64,000 nucleotides of DNA from Synechococcus sp. PROS-U-1 (GCF_014279755.1 NZ_CP047951.1:1426001-1490000); one strand, 5' to 3'; counted from the stretch's first letter, positions 17,139 to 26,180 are shown. The notes: generated by a model not told the origin, from the letters alone. A program made the numbers and translations.

Positions 17139-17408
17139 ATGACCGACAACGATCCCCAGTTCCAATCACATCCTGAACAGGGGTGCATCGGCTGGTTGGT
17201 CAACACGAACCGACATCAGGTTGTGCATTACAGACCCGATCCAGCTCCAGAAAATGCTGGGTGGGTATTGATCAGGACCTATCACTACAACCCACCACGT
17301 CCACCTGAACCGCTCAACCATCGACGTGTTCCATACGAAGACGCCATCCAAACCTGGACAATGATGCTGAAAAGTGGCTGGCGGCCCTGCCGCGCTCCGG
17401 CCCGTTGA
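17139..17408 (+). CDS. DUF1651 protein, copy 1
   Basis: 89 residues from ATG 17139. GWLVN...VVHYRPDPAP...GWV.IRTY.Y.PPRPPEP..HRR and W..MLKSGWRPC match the copy at 29867-30136 almost motif for motif. DUF1651 is confined mostly to marine picocyanobacteria, where many paralogs per genome occur; function unknown. Confidence 0.8.
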   Translation: MTDNDPQFQSHPEQGCIGWLVNTNRHQVVHYRPDPAPENAGWVLIRTYHYNPPRPPEPLNHRRVPYEDAIQTWTMMLKSGWRPCRAPAR

Positions 17409-17531
17409 TCACTTTCGTTGTTGTTGTTACGGGATCCGCAATCCATGGCATCAATTGCCCAAAATCTCGATACCCAAGCTGCTGAAGCTGGATGACGATC
17501 GATAGGTTGCCGTTCAGGAACAGTTTCAGTT

Positions 17532-17987
17532 GTGAGCGTCAGTTCGGTTCAACCCTCCCAAGCCATCACGTCACCCACAGTTCATGGCGCCTGGCAGCTA
17601 TTGAGCTACAGCGTTGAGCAGCAATCCAACGGCGACACCTTTGCGCCGATGGGCGACACCCCAAGCGGATATGTGATTTTCACGCCAGAAGGACGACTCT
17701 CCTTCATGCTCTCGGCCGAAGGACGCCGGCCGGGCGAAAGTGCCGAGGAGCGTTCGGCGCTACTGAGCAGCATGATCGCTTACACCGGCACCTACCGATT
17801 GGAGGGTGACCGCTGGATCACGCAAGTGGATGTGGCCTGGAACCCCGAGTGGGTTGGCACGGAACAGACCCGATTTTTCACGATCGACGGCGATGTGCTC
17901 ACTGTGCACACCCCCTGGCGGGTGATGCCCAACTGGCCCGAAAAGGGTCTGACCCGCAGCATCGTTCGCTTTCAACGCTGCCGCTGA
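17532..17987 (+). CDS. Lipocalin-like domain protein
   Basis: 151 residues from GTG. VHGAWQLLSYSVEQ, the GYVIFTPEGRLSFML strand, and YTGTYRLEGDRWITQVDVAWNPEWVG are characteristic of lipocalin-like (Lipocalin_5) proteins, a cytosolic small-barrel family. No ligand known. No signal peptide. Confidence 0.78.
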   Translation: MSVSSVQPSQAITSPTVHGAWQLLSYSVEQQSNGDTFAPMGDTPSGYVIFTPEGRLSFMLSAEGRRPGESAEERSALLSSMIAYTGTYRLEGDRWITQVDVAWNPEWVGTEQTRFFTIDGDVLTVHTPWRVMPNWPEKGLTRSIVRFQRCR

Positions 17988-18006
17988 CGCCCTTAAGCCA
18001 CAGCCT

Positions 18007-18243
18007 TCAAGCCTCCGAATCGCCCTTCTGCCCGCCACAGGCATGACGAGGTTGGTAGCCCTGCTGTTCGGCCAGATAGCGGAGGTAAACGATCTGATGA
18101 CGATCCGGCATCCCGACAGCGGCGATCAGACCCAACGGCCCGAACAACAGGCCAGCCAGCAACCAGCGGTTGCTGTTTCGCGCCTTCTGGGCCGCAACGG
18201 TCTTGGACAGTCCTGCGCTGATCAGATGGGAGACCAGCACCAT
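18007..18243 (-). CDS. Small membrane protein
   Basis: 78 residues from ATG 18243. Two short hydrophobic stretches, with ARNSNRWLLAGLLFGPLGLIAAVGMPDR resembling the Trp-Gly membrane hairpin found in many small bacterial integral proteins. It is divergent from the P450 gene. Function unknown. Confidence 0.6.
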   Translation of the reverse strand: MVLVSHLISAGLSKTVAAQKARNSNRWLLAGLLFGPLGLIAAVGMPDRHQIVYLRYLAEQQGYQPRHACGGQKGDSEA

Positions 18244-18346
18244 GACCAGGAACTTGAAATCCACGGAGAACGCACAGCACACCCTTGGAGGTAGCCAGCA
18301 CCTGAAGCACTGTCAGCCCTAGAACAGCGCCTGCCCCCCAGCTGCA

Positions 18347-19585
18347 ATGACCACCACTCCCCTCCCCAGCACGGGCGCCGTGAGCGGACTGGGGGAAACC
18401 CTGGCCTTCTTCACCCAGGCCGACTTCGCCCAACGGCGCTTCCAGGCCTACGGGGATGTGTTCGAAACCAAGCTGCTGGCCCAGCGCATGGTGTTCATCC
18501 GTGGTGAACAGGCCATCGCCGATCTGATGGACCAGGGTGAGGCCCTGGAGGGTTGGTGGCCCGACAGTGTTCGGAAACTGCTGGGCAGCAAGTCGCTGGC
18601 CAACCGCAGTGGCTCCGGCCACAAAGCGCGCCGGCGGGTGGTGGGGCAACTGTTCTCCAGCGCAGCTCTGGCGCGCTACTCCCCATCGATTCAGCAATTG
18701 GTGGAGGAGCTGTGCCAGGAGCTGGTCACCGCCGAGAAACCTTTGCCGCTGGCGGCACGGATGCGCCGCTTCGCCTTTGCGGTGATTGCCACCACGGTGC
18801 TGGGGCTGGATGGCGCCAGCCGCGATGCCCTGTTCGCCGACTTCGAGATCTGGACCCGGGCCTTGTTCTCGATACCGCTGGCGATCCCGGGAACACCCTT
18901 CGCCAAAGCCATGGCCGCACGCCAACGTCTGTTGCAGCGGATCAAGGCTGAGCTGCAACGGGGCAGCAAGGCAGGGGGCCTTGATCTCCTGAGTGGCGGA
19001 CTGGACGAAGCCGGCATCCCCCTGGACGATGACGACCTGGCCGAGCAATTACTGCTGCTGCTGTTCGCCGGCTACGAAACCACCGCTTCATCACTCAGCT
19101 GCCTGTTTCGGGCCCTGCTGCTGAACCCGGAGATCGAGACCTGGTTACGGGAGGGACTGGCTGAAAGCGTGACGTCGCCGCGGCTGGATGCCACGGTGTT
19201 GGAAGTGATGCGGCTGACGCCTCCGGTGGGAGGGTTCTTCCGGCGCAGCCTTGAACCGATCAACTTGGCGGGCGTGGCCATTCCGCAGGGCAGCGTGGTT
19301 CAGGTGGTGCTGAGCCCGGCATCCGACAACGACGACGCCGACCTTGCGGCATTCCGGCCGCAACGGCACCTGGATGGATCCTTCGGGCAAACGTTGTTGC
19401 CCTTCGGCGGCGGCGAGCGGGTCTGCCTTGGCAAGGCCCTCGCGGAACTGGAGATCCGCCTAATGGCGGTTGGCGTGCTCCAGGCGGTGGAGCTGCAGCT
19501 GCAGCCAGATCAAGACCTGGCGCTGCAGCTGATTCCCAGCCCCAGCCCGAAGGACGGCCTGCTGGTTCAGGCGGCTGCGCGGTGA
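18347..19585 (+). CDS. Cytochrome P450, CYP120-like
   Basis: 412 residues, full length. The I-helix LFAGYETTASSL holds the oxygen-activating Ala-Gly-x-x-Thr, EVMRLTPP the K-helix ExxR, and PFGGGERVCLGKALAELE the heme Cys. The family layout is closest to cyanobacterial CYP120, which hydroxylates retinoids. Soluble, with redox partner probably ferredoxin. Substrate specificity is inferred from family only. It is a strain-variable gene in marine Synechococcus. Confidence 0.9.
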   Translation: MTTTPLPSTGAVSGLGETLAFFTQADFAQRRFQAYGDVFETKLLAQRMVFIRGEQAIADLMDQGEALEGWWPDSVRKLLGSKSLANRSGSGHKARRRVVGQLFSSAALARYSPSIQQLVEELCQELVTAEKPLPLAARMRRFAFAVIATTVLGLDGASRDALFADFEIWTRALFSIPLAIPGTPFAKAMAARQRLLQRIKAELQRGSKAGGLDLLSGGLDEAGIPLDDDDLAEQLLLLLFAGYETTASSLSCLFRALLLNPEIETWLREGLAESVTSPRLDATVLEVMRLTPPVGGFFRRSLEPINLAGVAIPQGSVVQVVLSPASDNDDADLAAFRPQRHLDGSFGQTLLPFGGGERVCLGKALAELEIRLMAVGVLQAVELQLQPDQDLALQLIPSPSPKDGLLVQAAAR

Positions 19586-19821
19586 CGACGGCGGCCCAGA
19601 GGTTCGATCCAATCCACCAACACCTCCTGGTGGCGCAGCATCGGTTCCGGCAGACGGCAACCGAGGTTGATCTCTCCTTGGTCCATCAGGCGACCCAGCC
19701 GAATGGCAGCGGCCTCCTCCGGACGGTCAAAACTGGTTTGGTGCGAAGTGAGCCAGCTCACCTCATGCTCGGTGATCACTCCAGTGGACAGGCTCTCGAG
19801 GAAGATTTCTCCGACAGTCAT
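19567..19821 (-). CDS. Small hypothetical protein
   Basis: 84 residues; ATG 19821. The central segment TEHEVSWLTSHQTSFDRPEEAAAIRLGRLMDQG is helical with an acidic character. Its end overlaps the P450 gene by 19 bases in convergent orientation. No family recognised. Confidence 0.6.
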   Translation of the reverse strand: MTVGEIFLESLSTGVITEHEVSWLTSHQTSFDRPEEAAAIRLGRLMDQGEINLGCRLPEPMLRHQEVLVDWIEPLGRRRHRAAA

Positions 19822-19886
19822 GAGAGTCGTGTAACGAATTCGTTACATCCTGGCGCGCCCGGCCAGCAGTCGCGACTCCGATCAGC

Positions 19887-20111
19887 TCAAGCCAGCCACT
19901 GGTCAGCATCCATCACCTTCTTGATCAGGAGACCGAGGCGCTTGAACTCAGCGAAGTTCACATCCTTCACCGCCTGATCGAGGCCGCAGTCGACCCAGGC
20001 ACCATTGCGCTTTTCCTCAATGGTGAAGTCCTGCTCGAGGTTGTCGCGGCGGATTCGATAGATGATGCCGTCTTCGTGGAGGTAATCGGCGGAAACCAGC
20101 TGAAGACCCAT
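19887..20111 (-). CDS. Conserved hypothetical protein
   Basis: 74 residues from ATG 20111 (GLQLVSADYLHEDGIIYRIRR). Mixed beta then helix, 12 bases after the stop of the upstream 202-residue gene, so probably one transcript. Function unknown. Confidence 0.65.
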   Translation of the reverse strand: MGLQLVSADYLHEDGIIYRIRRDNLEQDFTIEEKRNGAWVDCGLDQAVKDVNFAEFKRLGLLIKKVMDADQWLA

Positions 20112-20123
20112 CAATCGCTCGCG

Positions 20124-20732
20124 TTAATCCAGCGATGGTGCCGCGAAAGTGTCAGCCACCGCAACAATCCAACGGGCCGCAGCAGCTGTCACCTGCTCCT
20201 TGGTGACGTTGAACTCAAGATCGTTCCCCTGCTCGAGCAGATCGGGAATGATCGTTTGCCAGGCCATACCAGCAGCACTGGCATTGAGATCGCCGATCAG
20301 CACAAAAGCCTTGGCTGCCCCGGTGACGGCATCGGTGTACTCAGGATTGGCACTCACCTTGCTGCGGTACCAGTCACCCACCTGATCACGCTGGGCCTTG
20401 CTGAGGAACGGCGGAGCACCGACGAGATAGGCATCGAGCACGAGCATCGGGCTGGGCACACTTCTGCCGGGATGCTTGAGCTCGAACCAGGCCTGGCCGA
20501 TGGAAGCGGCATCGGGCCAATGGCAGAGGATCGCGGCGTCCTGACTGTCGAGAGTCCGCTGGGCTGCCAACTGATCAATGCGCTCCAACAGGGCAGGCCC
20601 AGTGAGCGGCGGTTCACTTCGGGCGTGCTCGGCCCGCACTTCATTGATGGCCTCGGCTACCGCAGCCTCATTGCCGCTGAGCTGCTCAAGAGCCCGCTTG
20701 AGATTGGCGTCGGCGTCGGCGGGTCTGGCCAA
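20124..20732 (-). CDS. Conserved hypothetical protein, all-helical
   Basis: 202 residues from TTG 20732. Ala-rich and helical, with recognisable repeats of acidic and aromatic residues (IGQAWFELKHPGRSVPSPMLVLDAYL). No signal peptide, metal site or known family. It heads a two-gene unit with the gene at 19887. Confidence 0.65.
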   Translation of the reverse strand: MARPADADANLKRALEQLSGNEAAVAEAINEVRAEHARSEPPLTGPALLERIDQLAAQRTLDSQDAAILCHWPDAASIGQAWFELKHPGRSVPSPMLVLDAYLVGAPPFLSKAQRDQVGDWYRSKVSANPEYTDAVTGAAKAFVLIGDLNASAAGMAWQTIIPDLLEQGNDLEFNVTKEQVTAAAARWIVAVADTFAAPSLD

Positions 20733-20912
20733 GGAACATCAGGCAGGGGCACTAACCAAGATCTCATCTCCGCTTCACGCGCTGACGGAAATAAGAAAGG
20801 GAGCGGCTGCCGAAAGCAAGCCTGGCCAAGAGATCTACTCAAGAATCAAGCAACAGCCAAACATCACTAACTCCGATGACGAACGCATCCCATCGCAGCA
20901 AGAACAGATCCA

Positions 20913-21164
20913 CTACTGATAATTTTCTACTTGCAAATTATATCCAGAAACCAAAAGACTTTTATCAAGACAGGTCTCAAATGGAAATTTTGGCGACGAA
21001 TACTTGATCAATCGCAGATGAACATCAACAGGCGCATAGCCATTCTGCAGGCATTGTTGAAAAAATTTCGTCACCGCAACTTCGAGCACTTGAGTTTCAA
21101 AGAGAGCAGTCACCTGGCCACTCTCGTGCACCAAGAGCCCGAAGTAATGCATCAAACGATTCAA
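20913..21164 (-). CDS. Hypothetical protein
   Basis: 83 residues on the minus strand (MNRLMHYFGLLVHESG...), possibly starting at the internal ATG of MHYFGLL. An overlapping 102-codon frame exists on the plus strand. I prefer the minus frame for its regular hydrophobic spacing (VLEVAVTKFFQQCL), but the choice is not certain. Confidence 0.4.
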   Translation of the reverse strand: MNRLMHYFGLLVHESGQVTALFETQVLEVAVTKFFQQCLQNGYAPVDVHLRLIKYSSPKFPFETCLDKSLLVSGYNLQVENYQ

Positions 21165-21271
21165 GAGCGACGAGATCTTACGGAAGCGTGGATCATTTTC
21201 AATGAGTATTCATACCCAGGAGCGGCCCAAGGGGCCTGAGGCCACGCCAGCGGCTCAGCAGCGCCGCCATT

Positions 21272-21304
21272 AAAAAAGGGCAAGAGAGTTAGCTCTCCTG
21301 CCCT
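21272..21304 (-). terminator. Terminator of the phycobilisome linker gene
   Basis: On the minus strand GGGCAGGAGAGC, a TAA loop, and CTCTCTTGCCC are followed by six T. It lies about 35 bases after the linker stop. Confidence 0.88.
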
Positions 21305-21338
21305 TATTTCTCAGCTCAGTGCTGCAAGCAGCAATGAA

Positions 21339-22211
21339 TCAGAAGCGGCCGTAGTTGAACTTGCCGCCATACATCCGACGGTAAGCAGCGTTGCGGGGGT
21401 TGCTGACTGCATTCGTGTAGGAGAAGCCACCACGATCGCTGTCGTCTGAGTAGACGGCAGCAGCAGCAAAGGAACCGAGATCCATGCTGAAACGCTTCAC
21501 CAAAGAAGGACCGGTGTACATGGCGTTTTCAGAGCTGGCATTTGCCGGAGTGATTTCGGCCATGCCAACAAAGGTGGAGCAGGAAGCCCGTGCTTCCGAC
21601 TTAAAACCACGCAGGTAGGGAACCGTGTCAGTTCCGAAGGTTTCGAGATACTCCTCAGAGCGGACGAGGCTGTCGACGAAAGCGTCGAAGCCCTCCTCAG
21701 CGATCAGCTGAATGCCAGCACTCACTTCCTTCTGATTGATGGGAGGACGCCCCAGCAGGTGCTTGGTGGTGAGCTCGATGCCGCGCATGGGAGACACGGC
21801 GTGGAAAAACTTCTGCTTGTAGAGCTCAGATTTGACCAGGCCGGCCATGAAGCCCTGCACATTGATGCGGCCATCACAAAGGAAGGCCTCCAGTGAGACG
21901 AGACGCTGGTTGGAGGAGATGCCGATGTTGCCGAACACCTGCTTATAACCCGCGGTGATGGCAGCTTCCAGAGCCTGGCTGCCCGTTGAGGCATAGGAGT
22001 GGTTAATCGCTGAGAAGGGGCACTCCTCATGGATCCGAGGGCCCATGCCAATGCCCATGGCGGCGCATTGGTTTTGCTTGTACTCAGCAGGTGTGGATGC
22101 CGCCTTGCCCTTGTTGGAGCTGGCACTTTTGGCTGCGTCCACGGAGTTCGCAAAGGCGAAGGACACCCGCTGTTCGTGGGTGAAATCCCGCTTGTACTTC
22201 AGGGCTGGCAT
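21339..22211 (-). CDS. Phycobilisome rod linker, phycoerythrin-associated
   Basis: 290 residues. The PBS-linker domain runs from about residue 50 to 195: NQRLVSLEAFLCDGRINVQ, VSPMRGIELTTKHLLGRPP and ...AFVDSLVRSEEYLETFG are standard. The protein lacks a CpcD C-terminal domain. Two Cys near residues 49 and 64 (KQNQCAAMG, IHEECPF) sit where gamma-type linkers of marine Synechococcus (MpeC/D/E group) carry phycourobilin. I assign it to that group but not to a specific member. It lies far from any phycobilisome rod cluster in this window. Confidence 0.88.
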   Translation of the reverse strand: MPALKYKRDFTHEQRVSFAFANSVDAAKSASSNKGKAASTPAEYKQNQCAAMGIGMGPRIHEECPFSAINHSYASTGSQALEAAITAGYKQVFGNIGISSNQRLVSLEAFLCDGRINVQGFMAGLVKSELYKQKFFHAVSPMRGIELTTKHLLGRPPINQKEVSAGIQLIAEEGFDAFVDSLVRSEEYLETFGTDTVPYLRGFKSEARASCSTFVGMAEITPANASSENAMYTGPSLVKRFSMDLGSFAAAAVYSDDSDRGGFSYTNAVSNPRNAAYRRMYGGKFNYGRF

Positions 22212-22408
22212 CCGAGGAAACAGTGAAATCAGATCAAAGATATGGCGATCTCTTAATTGTTGGAGATGAACTTAGTAATAGTTAAAAGCTGGGTTGCTCG
22301 CCCCAATGGCGTTGGCTGACTCACCCCACAACGAAGGCCTGGCCTCGCTCAAAACGCAGCGTCGCCAAGGGCTCTTGATCAACCGCAGACAACGGTTGAA
22401 ATTGAATC

Positions 22409-22642
22409 TCAACCGCCGTTGCAATAACGAACAGCTTCGGACTGAGACCTGCCCTCAGCCACGACAGCCTCAACGCAGCCATTGAAAAGCTTGCTCTCCT
22501 GCTTCACGGCACACAAACCGAAGGCAATGGCCGCCAACGACAAGGCAGAAACGACCGTCGCTGAAATCTGAATCACGCCATAGGCGAGCATCGCCCGCTT
22601 CTTGCCGCCGCAGGACTGCTGGTTGCTGGATTCGTCGGCCAT
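22409..22642 (-). CDS. Small single-span membrane protein
   Basis: 77 residues from ATG 22642. Polar N-terminus with Lys/Arg, one hydrophobic helix (AYGVIQISATVVSALSLAAIAFGLC), then a soluble end with two Cys (LFNGCVEAVV, AVRYCNGG). No family known. Confidence 0.6.
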   Translation of the reverse strand: MADESSNQQSCGGKKRAMLAYGVIQISATVVSALSLAAIAFGLCAVKQESKLFNGCVEAVVAEGRSQSEAVRYCNGG

Positions 22643-22738
22643 GAAACAAAGCTCGTTGACGGGAGCTTATGGATCAGGCAATGGCGTCTGGGGAGCCATC
22701 GCGGACGTGATCACCGAACAAGGATTCGGCCTTGTGGT

Positions 22739-23449
22739 TCAGCCGAGGGGATCGATCAGCCCATAGAGCAGGGCCATCACCGCAAGCTGGGTGCGATCAG
22801 CAGCACCAAGTTTGTCTTTGGCATTCATCACATGGGTCTTCACCGTTTCCACCGAGATGCCAAGGCTGCTGCCGATCCCCTGGTTGGTGAGACCTCGGGC
22901 CACCCCCGCCACCACCTGCAGCTCCCGCTCGGTGAGGTCTTCAATCAACGCGGGCAGATTCGGGTTCGGCGCCTGGGCCGCGCCAAGGCTGCGAATCTCC
23001 TCGGGGAAATACACGCCTCCTTCAGCGAGGGTGTGGAGGGCCTGAACGAAATCACCCTTGCCCGTGCCGAGGCTTGATTTGAAGATCACGGCGTCGGCAT
23101 AGGCCTCCATCGCCTCCTGCACCACAGCCTGGGTTTCGCGCACCAGCACGATCAGCAGCTGACAGGTGGGTAGCTCCGCCTTCACGCGCCGCAGCAGGTT
23201 CATGCCGTAGCCGGTTTCGAGATCCGCACTGCAGATCAGCAGGCTTGGACGGTTGCGCAGCACCAGCTCGAAGCCCTCCTCCTCGGTGGTGGCGGCGCCC
23301 ACCACGGCACGGCGAATCGGCTCCGCCAGGCAGAGACAGGTGAGGGTGAGACGGTCACCGCAGCAGACCACCACCCGCTGGTTCTGAAAGAACTGCGCCG
23401 TCGCTTCGATGGCTTCATGCAACGCACGCGACTCAAGCCGCAGCTCCAT
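22739..23449 (-). CDS. LuxR-family response regulator
   Basis: 236 residues from ATG 23449; 47 more open codons upstream are not typical. The receiver-like half has VVVCCGDRLTLT and LLICSADLETGYGMNLLRR, but the canonical DD pair and Lys are only partly visible (phospho-Asp region is CSADLETG). The HTH half LTERELQVVAGVARGLTNQGIGSSLGISVETVKTHVMNAKDKLGAADRTQ is a clear GerE/LuxR domain. It resembles the NarL-type regulators of marine picocyanobacteria. Targets unknown. Confidence 0.85.
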   Translation of the reverse strand: MELRLESRALHEAIEATAQFFQNQRVVVCCGDRLTLTCLCLAEPIRRAVVGAATTEEEGFELVLRNRPSLLICSADLETGYGMNLLRRVKAELPTCQLLIVLVRETQAVVQEAMEAYADAVIFKSSLGTGKGDFVQALHTLAEGGVYFPEEIRSLGAAQAPNPNLPALIEDLTERELQVVAGVARGLTNQGIGSSLGISVETVKTHVMNAKDKLGAADRTQLAVMALLYGLIDPLG

Positions 23450-23474
23450 TCCAAGACCTTCAGATGCCCTCCTT

Positions 23475-23660
23475 TTAGCGGCGTTTGGATGGCTCAGCTG
23501 CAGAGCCATCACTGCAGCTATCCCGACGGACAACGCCACGAATGCAGTGGGGATAGCGCTCACGCCCCAATCGCCAGGCCTGGGCGGCATCGGCCACCTG
23601 CACCGTTTCGGTCTGCAGCTCGCCCTTGCGCTGAAGGATCAAGTCGTAAACCGGGGGCAT
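23475..23660 (-). CDS. Small MPPxYDLI-family protein, copy 2
   Basis: 61 residues from MPPVYDLILQRKG. Paralog of 6772-6930. The motif set YDLI...R.G....ETV.VADAAQAWRL is shared; the C-terminus is longer and basic. It lies directly upstream of the LuxR gene in the same direction. Confidence 0.6.
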   Translation of the reverse strand: MPPVYDLILQRKGELQTETVQVADAAQAWRLGRERYPHCIRGVVRRDSCSDGSAAEPSKRR

Positions 23661-23838
23661 AGGAAGCAATGGCGCGCTTCTTTATTGAGCCCCAACAGCA
23701 GAAGAATCACATCCCTCACTTGAGGGAGACGTTGCGGCGAGACATTCCCCCAGACGAGGGATACTCCAGCAGGCACAGTGGCTGGGTGATACGAGCGCTC
23801 TAGCTGCCAAAACTCCTGCCAGGTTGTGAGGGGATGGA

Positions 23839-24645
23839 GTGCACAAGGCATCGGCAACCTCAAGGGCTGAATCGCGCATAGCGACCATCCTTGAGGAAGC
23901 TCCATCGCGGTGGTCCATGCCCTCCCTTGATTTCGATGGCGAGTACGGCCGCACCTATCGCAAGAGCATTCAAGACTCGATCCCCGGCCACGACGTTCTG
24001 CACGAGATCGCCAGAGCGGCGATCCAAGCCAACTCAAGCGATGCCAAGCAAGTGCTGGTGGTGGGGCCCGGCCCCGGCGATGAACTTCCACACCTTCTCA
24101 ACACCTGTGCTGATGCTGAGCTGACGGTGCTCGAGCCCAGTGAGCTGATGCTGGAGCAATGCCGCAAAACCGTTGCGGATCACCCCGGCCGCAGCCGCTG
24201 CCGGTTGCTGCCCTGCACACTGAAGGCAGCGCTCGAAGGGGAACTGAAGGGCGCCCGGTTTGATCTGGTGGTGTGCCACAACGTGCTGCACCTGCTGCCC
24301 TGTGAGGAGCAGAACGCGATGTTGCGCGACTTGACGCAGTGCACGGCTGATGGCGGCGTGTTGTTGCTGAGCGCCTACAGCGAAGCGGAGGACGGCGAGA
24401 GCCAACGCGAAGTGTTCGATGTGGCGTGGCAACGGCTTGTCGACCGGGGCGTTCCAGACGACAGGCTTGAAAAAATCAGGGACAGCCGCAACAAGGTGGT
24501 GTTCTCCCTTGATGCCAGCCGGGTCGCGGCTGTGCTGGAGCAAGCCGGTTGGCGGGCACCTCTGCAGCTCTATCAGGGATTGTTCATCCGCCTCTGGCTC
24601 TGCCGAGCCGGTGGTCAGGCTGAAGCCGCTCAGTTGGAGACGTAG
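23839..24645 (+). CDS. SAM-dependent methyltransferase
   Basis: 268 residues from GTG 23839; ATG 23917 (MPSLDFDGEYG) is an alternative. VLVVGPGPGDELPHL is motif I, LTVLEPSELMLEQC motif post-I, and FDLVVCHNVLHLLP motif II/III of class I methyltransferases. The substrate is not evident. Cytosolic. Confidence 0.82.
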   Translation: MHKASATSRAESRIATILEEAPSRWSMPSLDFDGEYGRTYRKSIQDSIPGHDVLHEIARAAIQANSSDAKQVLVVGPGPGDELPHLLNTCADAELTVLEPSELMLEQCRKTVADHPGRSRCRLLPCTLKAALEGELKGARFDLVVCHNVLHLLPCEEQNAMLRDLTQCTADGGVLLLSAYSEAEDGESQREVFDVAWQRLVDRGVPDDRLEKIRDSRNKVVFSLDASRVAAVLEQAGWRAPLQLYQGLFIRLWLCRAGGQAEAAQLET

Positions 24646-24653
24646 GCCTGTAG

Positions 24654-24959
24654 ATGCCAACCCGCCTTCGTGTCAATTGGCACAACACCATTGAGTTGCA
24701 AGCAGCAGATTGGTGCTGTTGCTTCAGAGCTGTGGCCAGCCGGCTGCGTCAATCCCTGCTTCAACTTGGTGACCGAGTCACCCGTCGCGTGCCGCGATGG
24801 CCGGAAGGATCCTGGCCCGACGCCATGCAGCGCAGCCCCCGACGGGTTCGAAGCTCGGCCAAGGATTTGATCAAAAGCAGCGCCAAAGCAGCGATTGATC
24901 TGGGCCGCCAGGCAGCACGCCTGGGGATGGAATCGATCAAAAGAGCAAGCAACCGATGA
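24654..24959 (+). CDS. Basic hypothetical protein
   Basis: 101 residues from ATG 24654. Arg/Lys-rich with an unusual CCC near residue 22 and a helical basic tail (KDLIKSSAKAAIDLGRQAARLG). The stop overlaps the ATG of the next tiny gene (ATGA). It starts 8 bases after the methyltransferase stop, so it is likely in the same transcript. Confidence 0.5.
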   Translation: MPTRLRVNWHNTIELQAADWCCCFRAVASRLRQSLLQLGDRVTRRVPRWPEGSWPDAMQRSPRRVRSSAKDLIKSSAKAAIDLGRQAARLGMESIKRASNR

Positions 24960-25027
24960 ATGGAAGCTTGTTGGTGCTGTCTGTTCTGCTGTTGATTGCA
25001 GGCGTGGCCTTGATCAGCCTGGGCTGA
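24956..25027 (+). CDS. 23-residue membrane peptide
   Basis: ATG at 24956 overlaps the previous stop as ATGA. The product is almost entirely hydrophobic (LLVLSVLLLIAGVALISLG) and would form one membrane helix. The overlap is the evidence for translation. Confidence 0.45.
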   Translation: MNGSLLVLSVLLLIAGVALISLG

Positions 25028-25153
25028 CTAAGCACAATCACTCAACAAGACAAAACGGATCAATCGACGACCAAAATCAGAAAAAACGAGATCAGTTGAT
25101 ACAGATCACCATCCAATTTTGCTTGATCGTTGATCTAGAACTTCATGGCTTAG

Positions 25154-25255
25154 ATGGAAATTCTGATTGCTAGTTGCTTCATCTTTCCGCTATCGGCGCT
25201 GTGGATCCAATCCCAGGAAGACGAGAACAACGAAGACGAGATGGACTTTCTTTGA
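25154..25255 (+). CDS. 33-residue membrane-acidic peptide
   Basis: ATG 25154: a hydrophobic N-terminal half (ILIASCFIFPLSALWI) followed by an acidic tail (QEDENNEDEMDFL). Its stop overlaps the TTG start of the next gene as TTGA. No strong ribosome binding site is seen. Confidence 0.45.
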   Translation: MEILIASCFIFPLSALWIQSQEDENNEDEMDFL

Positions 25256-25383
25256 GCCAACGACTTGGCCTTCTGGCTCAAGACCTGGAGGACGGCAAGG
25301 CCGAAGTCTTCAACTCATGGGTCAGAAGATCTGTGGCCAGCATGGTGAGAGCAACACCCATCAAAGCCAGAGCCATGCCCTGA
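25252..25383 (+). CDS. 43-residue basic helical protein
   Basis: TTG 25252 sits in the TTGAGCCA context overlapping the upstream stop. The product is helical and basic (LLAQDLEDGKAEVFNSWVRR). It is likely translated by coupling. Function unknown. Confidence 0.45.
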   Translation: MSQRLGLLAQDLEDGKAEVFNSWVRRSVASMVRATPIKARAMP

Positions 25384-25645
25384 TTTTCGTCTGAGGCAAC
25401 AGCTACATTCCTGGACAATTCCAGATGTTTTTCCCAGGAGAAATGCATCAGCTCCAGGCCTATACATGCTTTCTAAGGCCATAAGCCTTTGCGATCCGAA
25501 TGATCAGCGGCATTCAGAAATGTTCTGTAATGACAGCAATGCATTGAGATGAGCATTCTTTCCTGAAATCGGTTGCAAGCACTACGTTTTCAATTTGCAG
25601 CACAAAAAATTTTCGGGTACGTTCCGCTCACCAAGCCAAAAGCCA

Positions 25646-25822
25646 ATGGAACCGATCGCGTTGACTCTGGGCCAGAAATTTGAAATTGAGAAATTTTCAC
25701 GCGAGATCGACAACTCAAAGGATCTTCAGGCCCTCCGCAGTATTGCGAAAGACCTTTTGGTGGCCTGGAAACAACAGCAAGCTGCCTCGGACTGGATCAT
25801 GCGCCAACCGAGAGATCTCTGA
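25646..25822 (+). CDS. 58-residue helical protein
   Basis: ATG 25646 (MEPIALTLGQKFEIEKF). The 17 upstream codons lack coding character. The middle (LRSIAKDLLVAWKQQQAASDWIM) is one long helix with an aromatic face. Similar small proteins occur in other picocyanobacteria. Function unknown. Confidence 0.6.
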   Translation: MEPIALTLGQKFEIEKFSREIDNSKDLQALRSIAKDLLVAWKQQQAASDWIMRQPRDL

Positions 25823-25862
25823 GGTCAGCTTGTTTCGCTCAAAGCAAATGGAGGGCAACCAA

Positions 25863-26039
25863 ATGATCACAACGATCGCGGTGGAAAGAGACGCTCTGCG
25901 CCTTTTGCACAAGGCGATTGCTGAGGCCTACGTCAGCTGGCCTGGGGGCGATGCCAACGAACAAGCCCTCCTGTTGGACATGAAGACCAAACTCTATGCA
26001 GCCTTAATGGACCACCTGTTCGAGTCTAATTCCAATTAA
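25863..26039 (+). CDS. 58-residue hypothetical protein
   Basis: ATG 25863 has GGAGG at 25850-25854 (8-base spacing), which decides the start over longer frames. Helical with an aromatic centre (LLHKAIAEAYVSWPGGDANEQ). Function unknown. Confidence 0.6.
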   Translation: MITTIAVERDALRLLHKAIAEAYVSWPGGDANEQALLLDMKTKLYAALMDHLFESNSN

Positions 26040-26180
26040 GCCTTGCCCAGCTGAAGCTGTTCATCCAGTCGATGTTGTATCGGCATGGACTGCAGTCACT
26101 TCTTTTCTGCGAAGCGGTAAAAAAACTCATGTTGAACACGGCGAAATGGCAACAGACTGAAGCCGCCTGCGGAGCTCGAC

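Noticed and set aside
17993-19048. 351-codon open frame antisense to the P450 gene
   Set aside because: It is low in hydrophobic regularity and mirrors the GC-rich codons of a certain P450; no start signal.
24034-24660. 208-codon frame antisense to the methyltransferase
   Set aside because: Shadow; no start signal and the methyltransferase motifs are clear.
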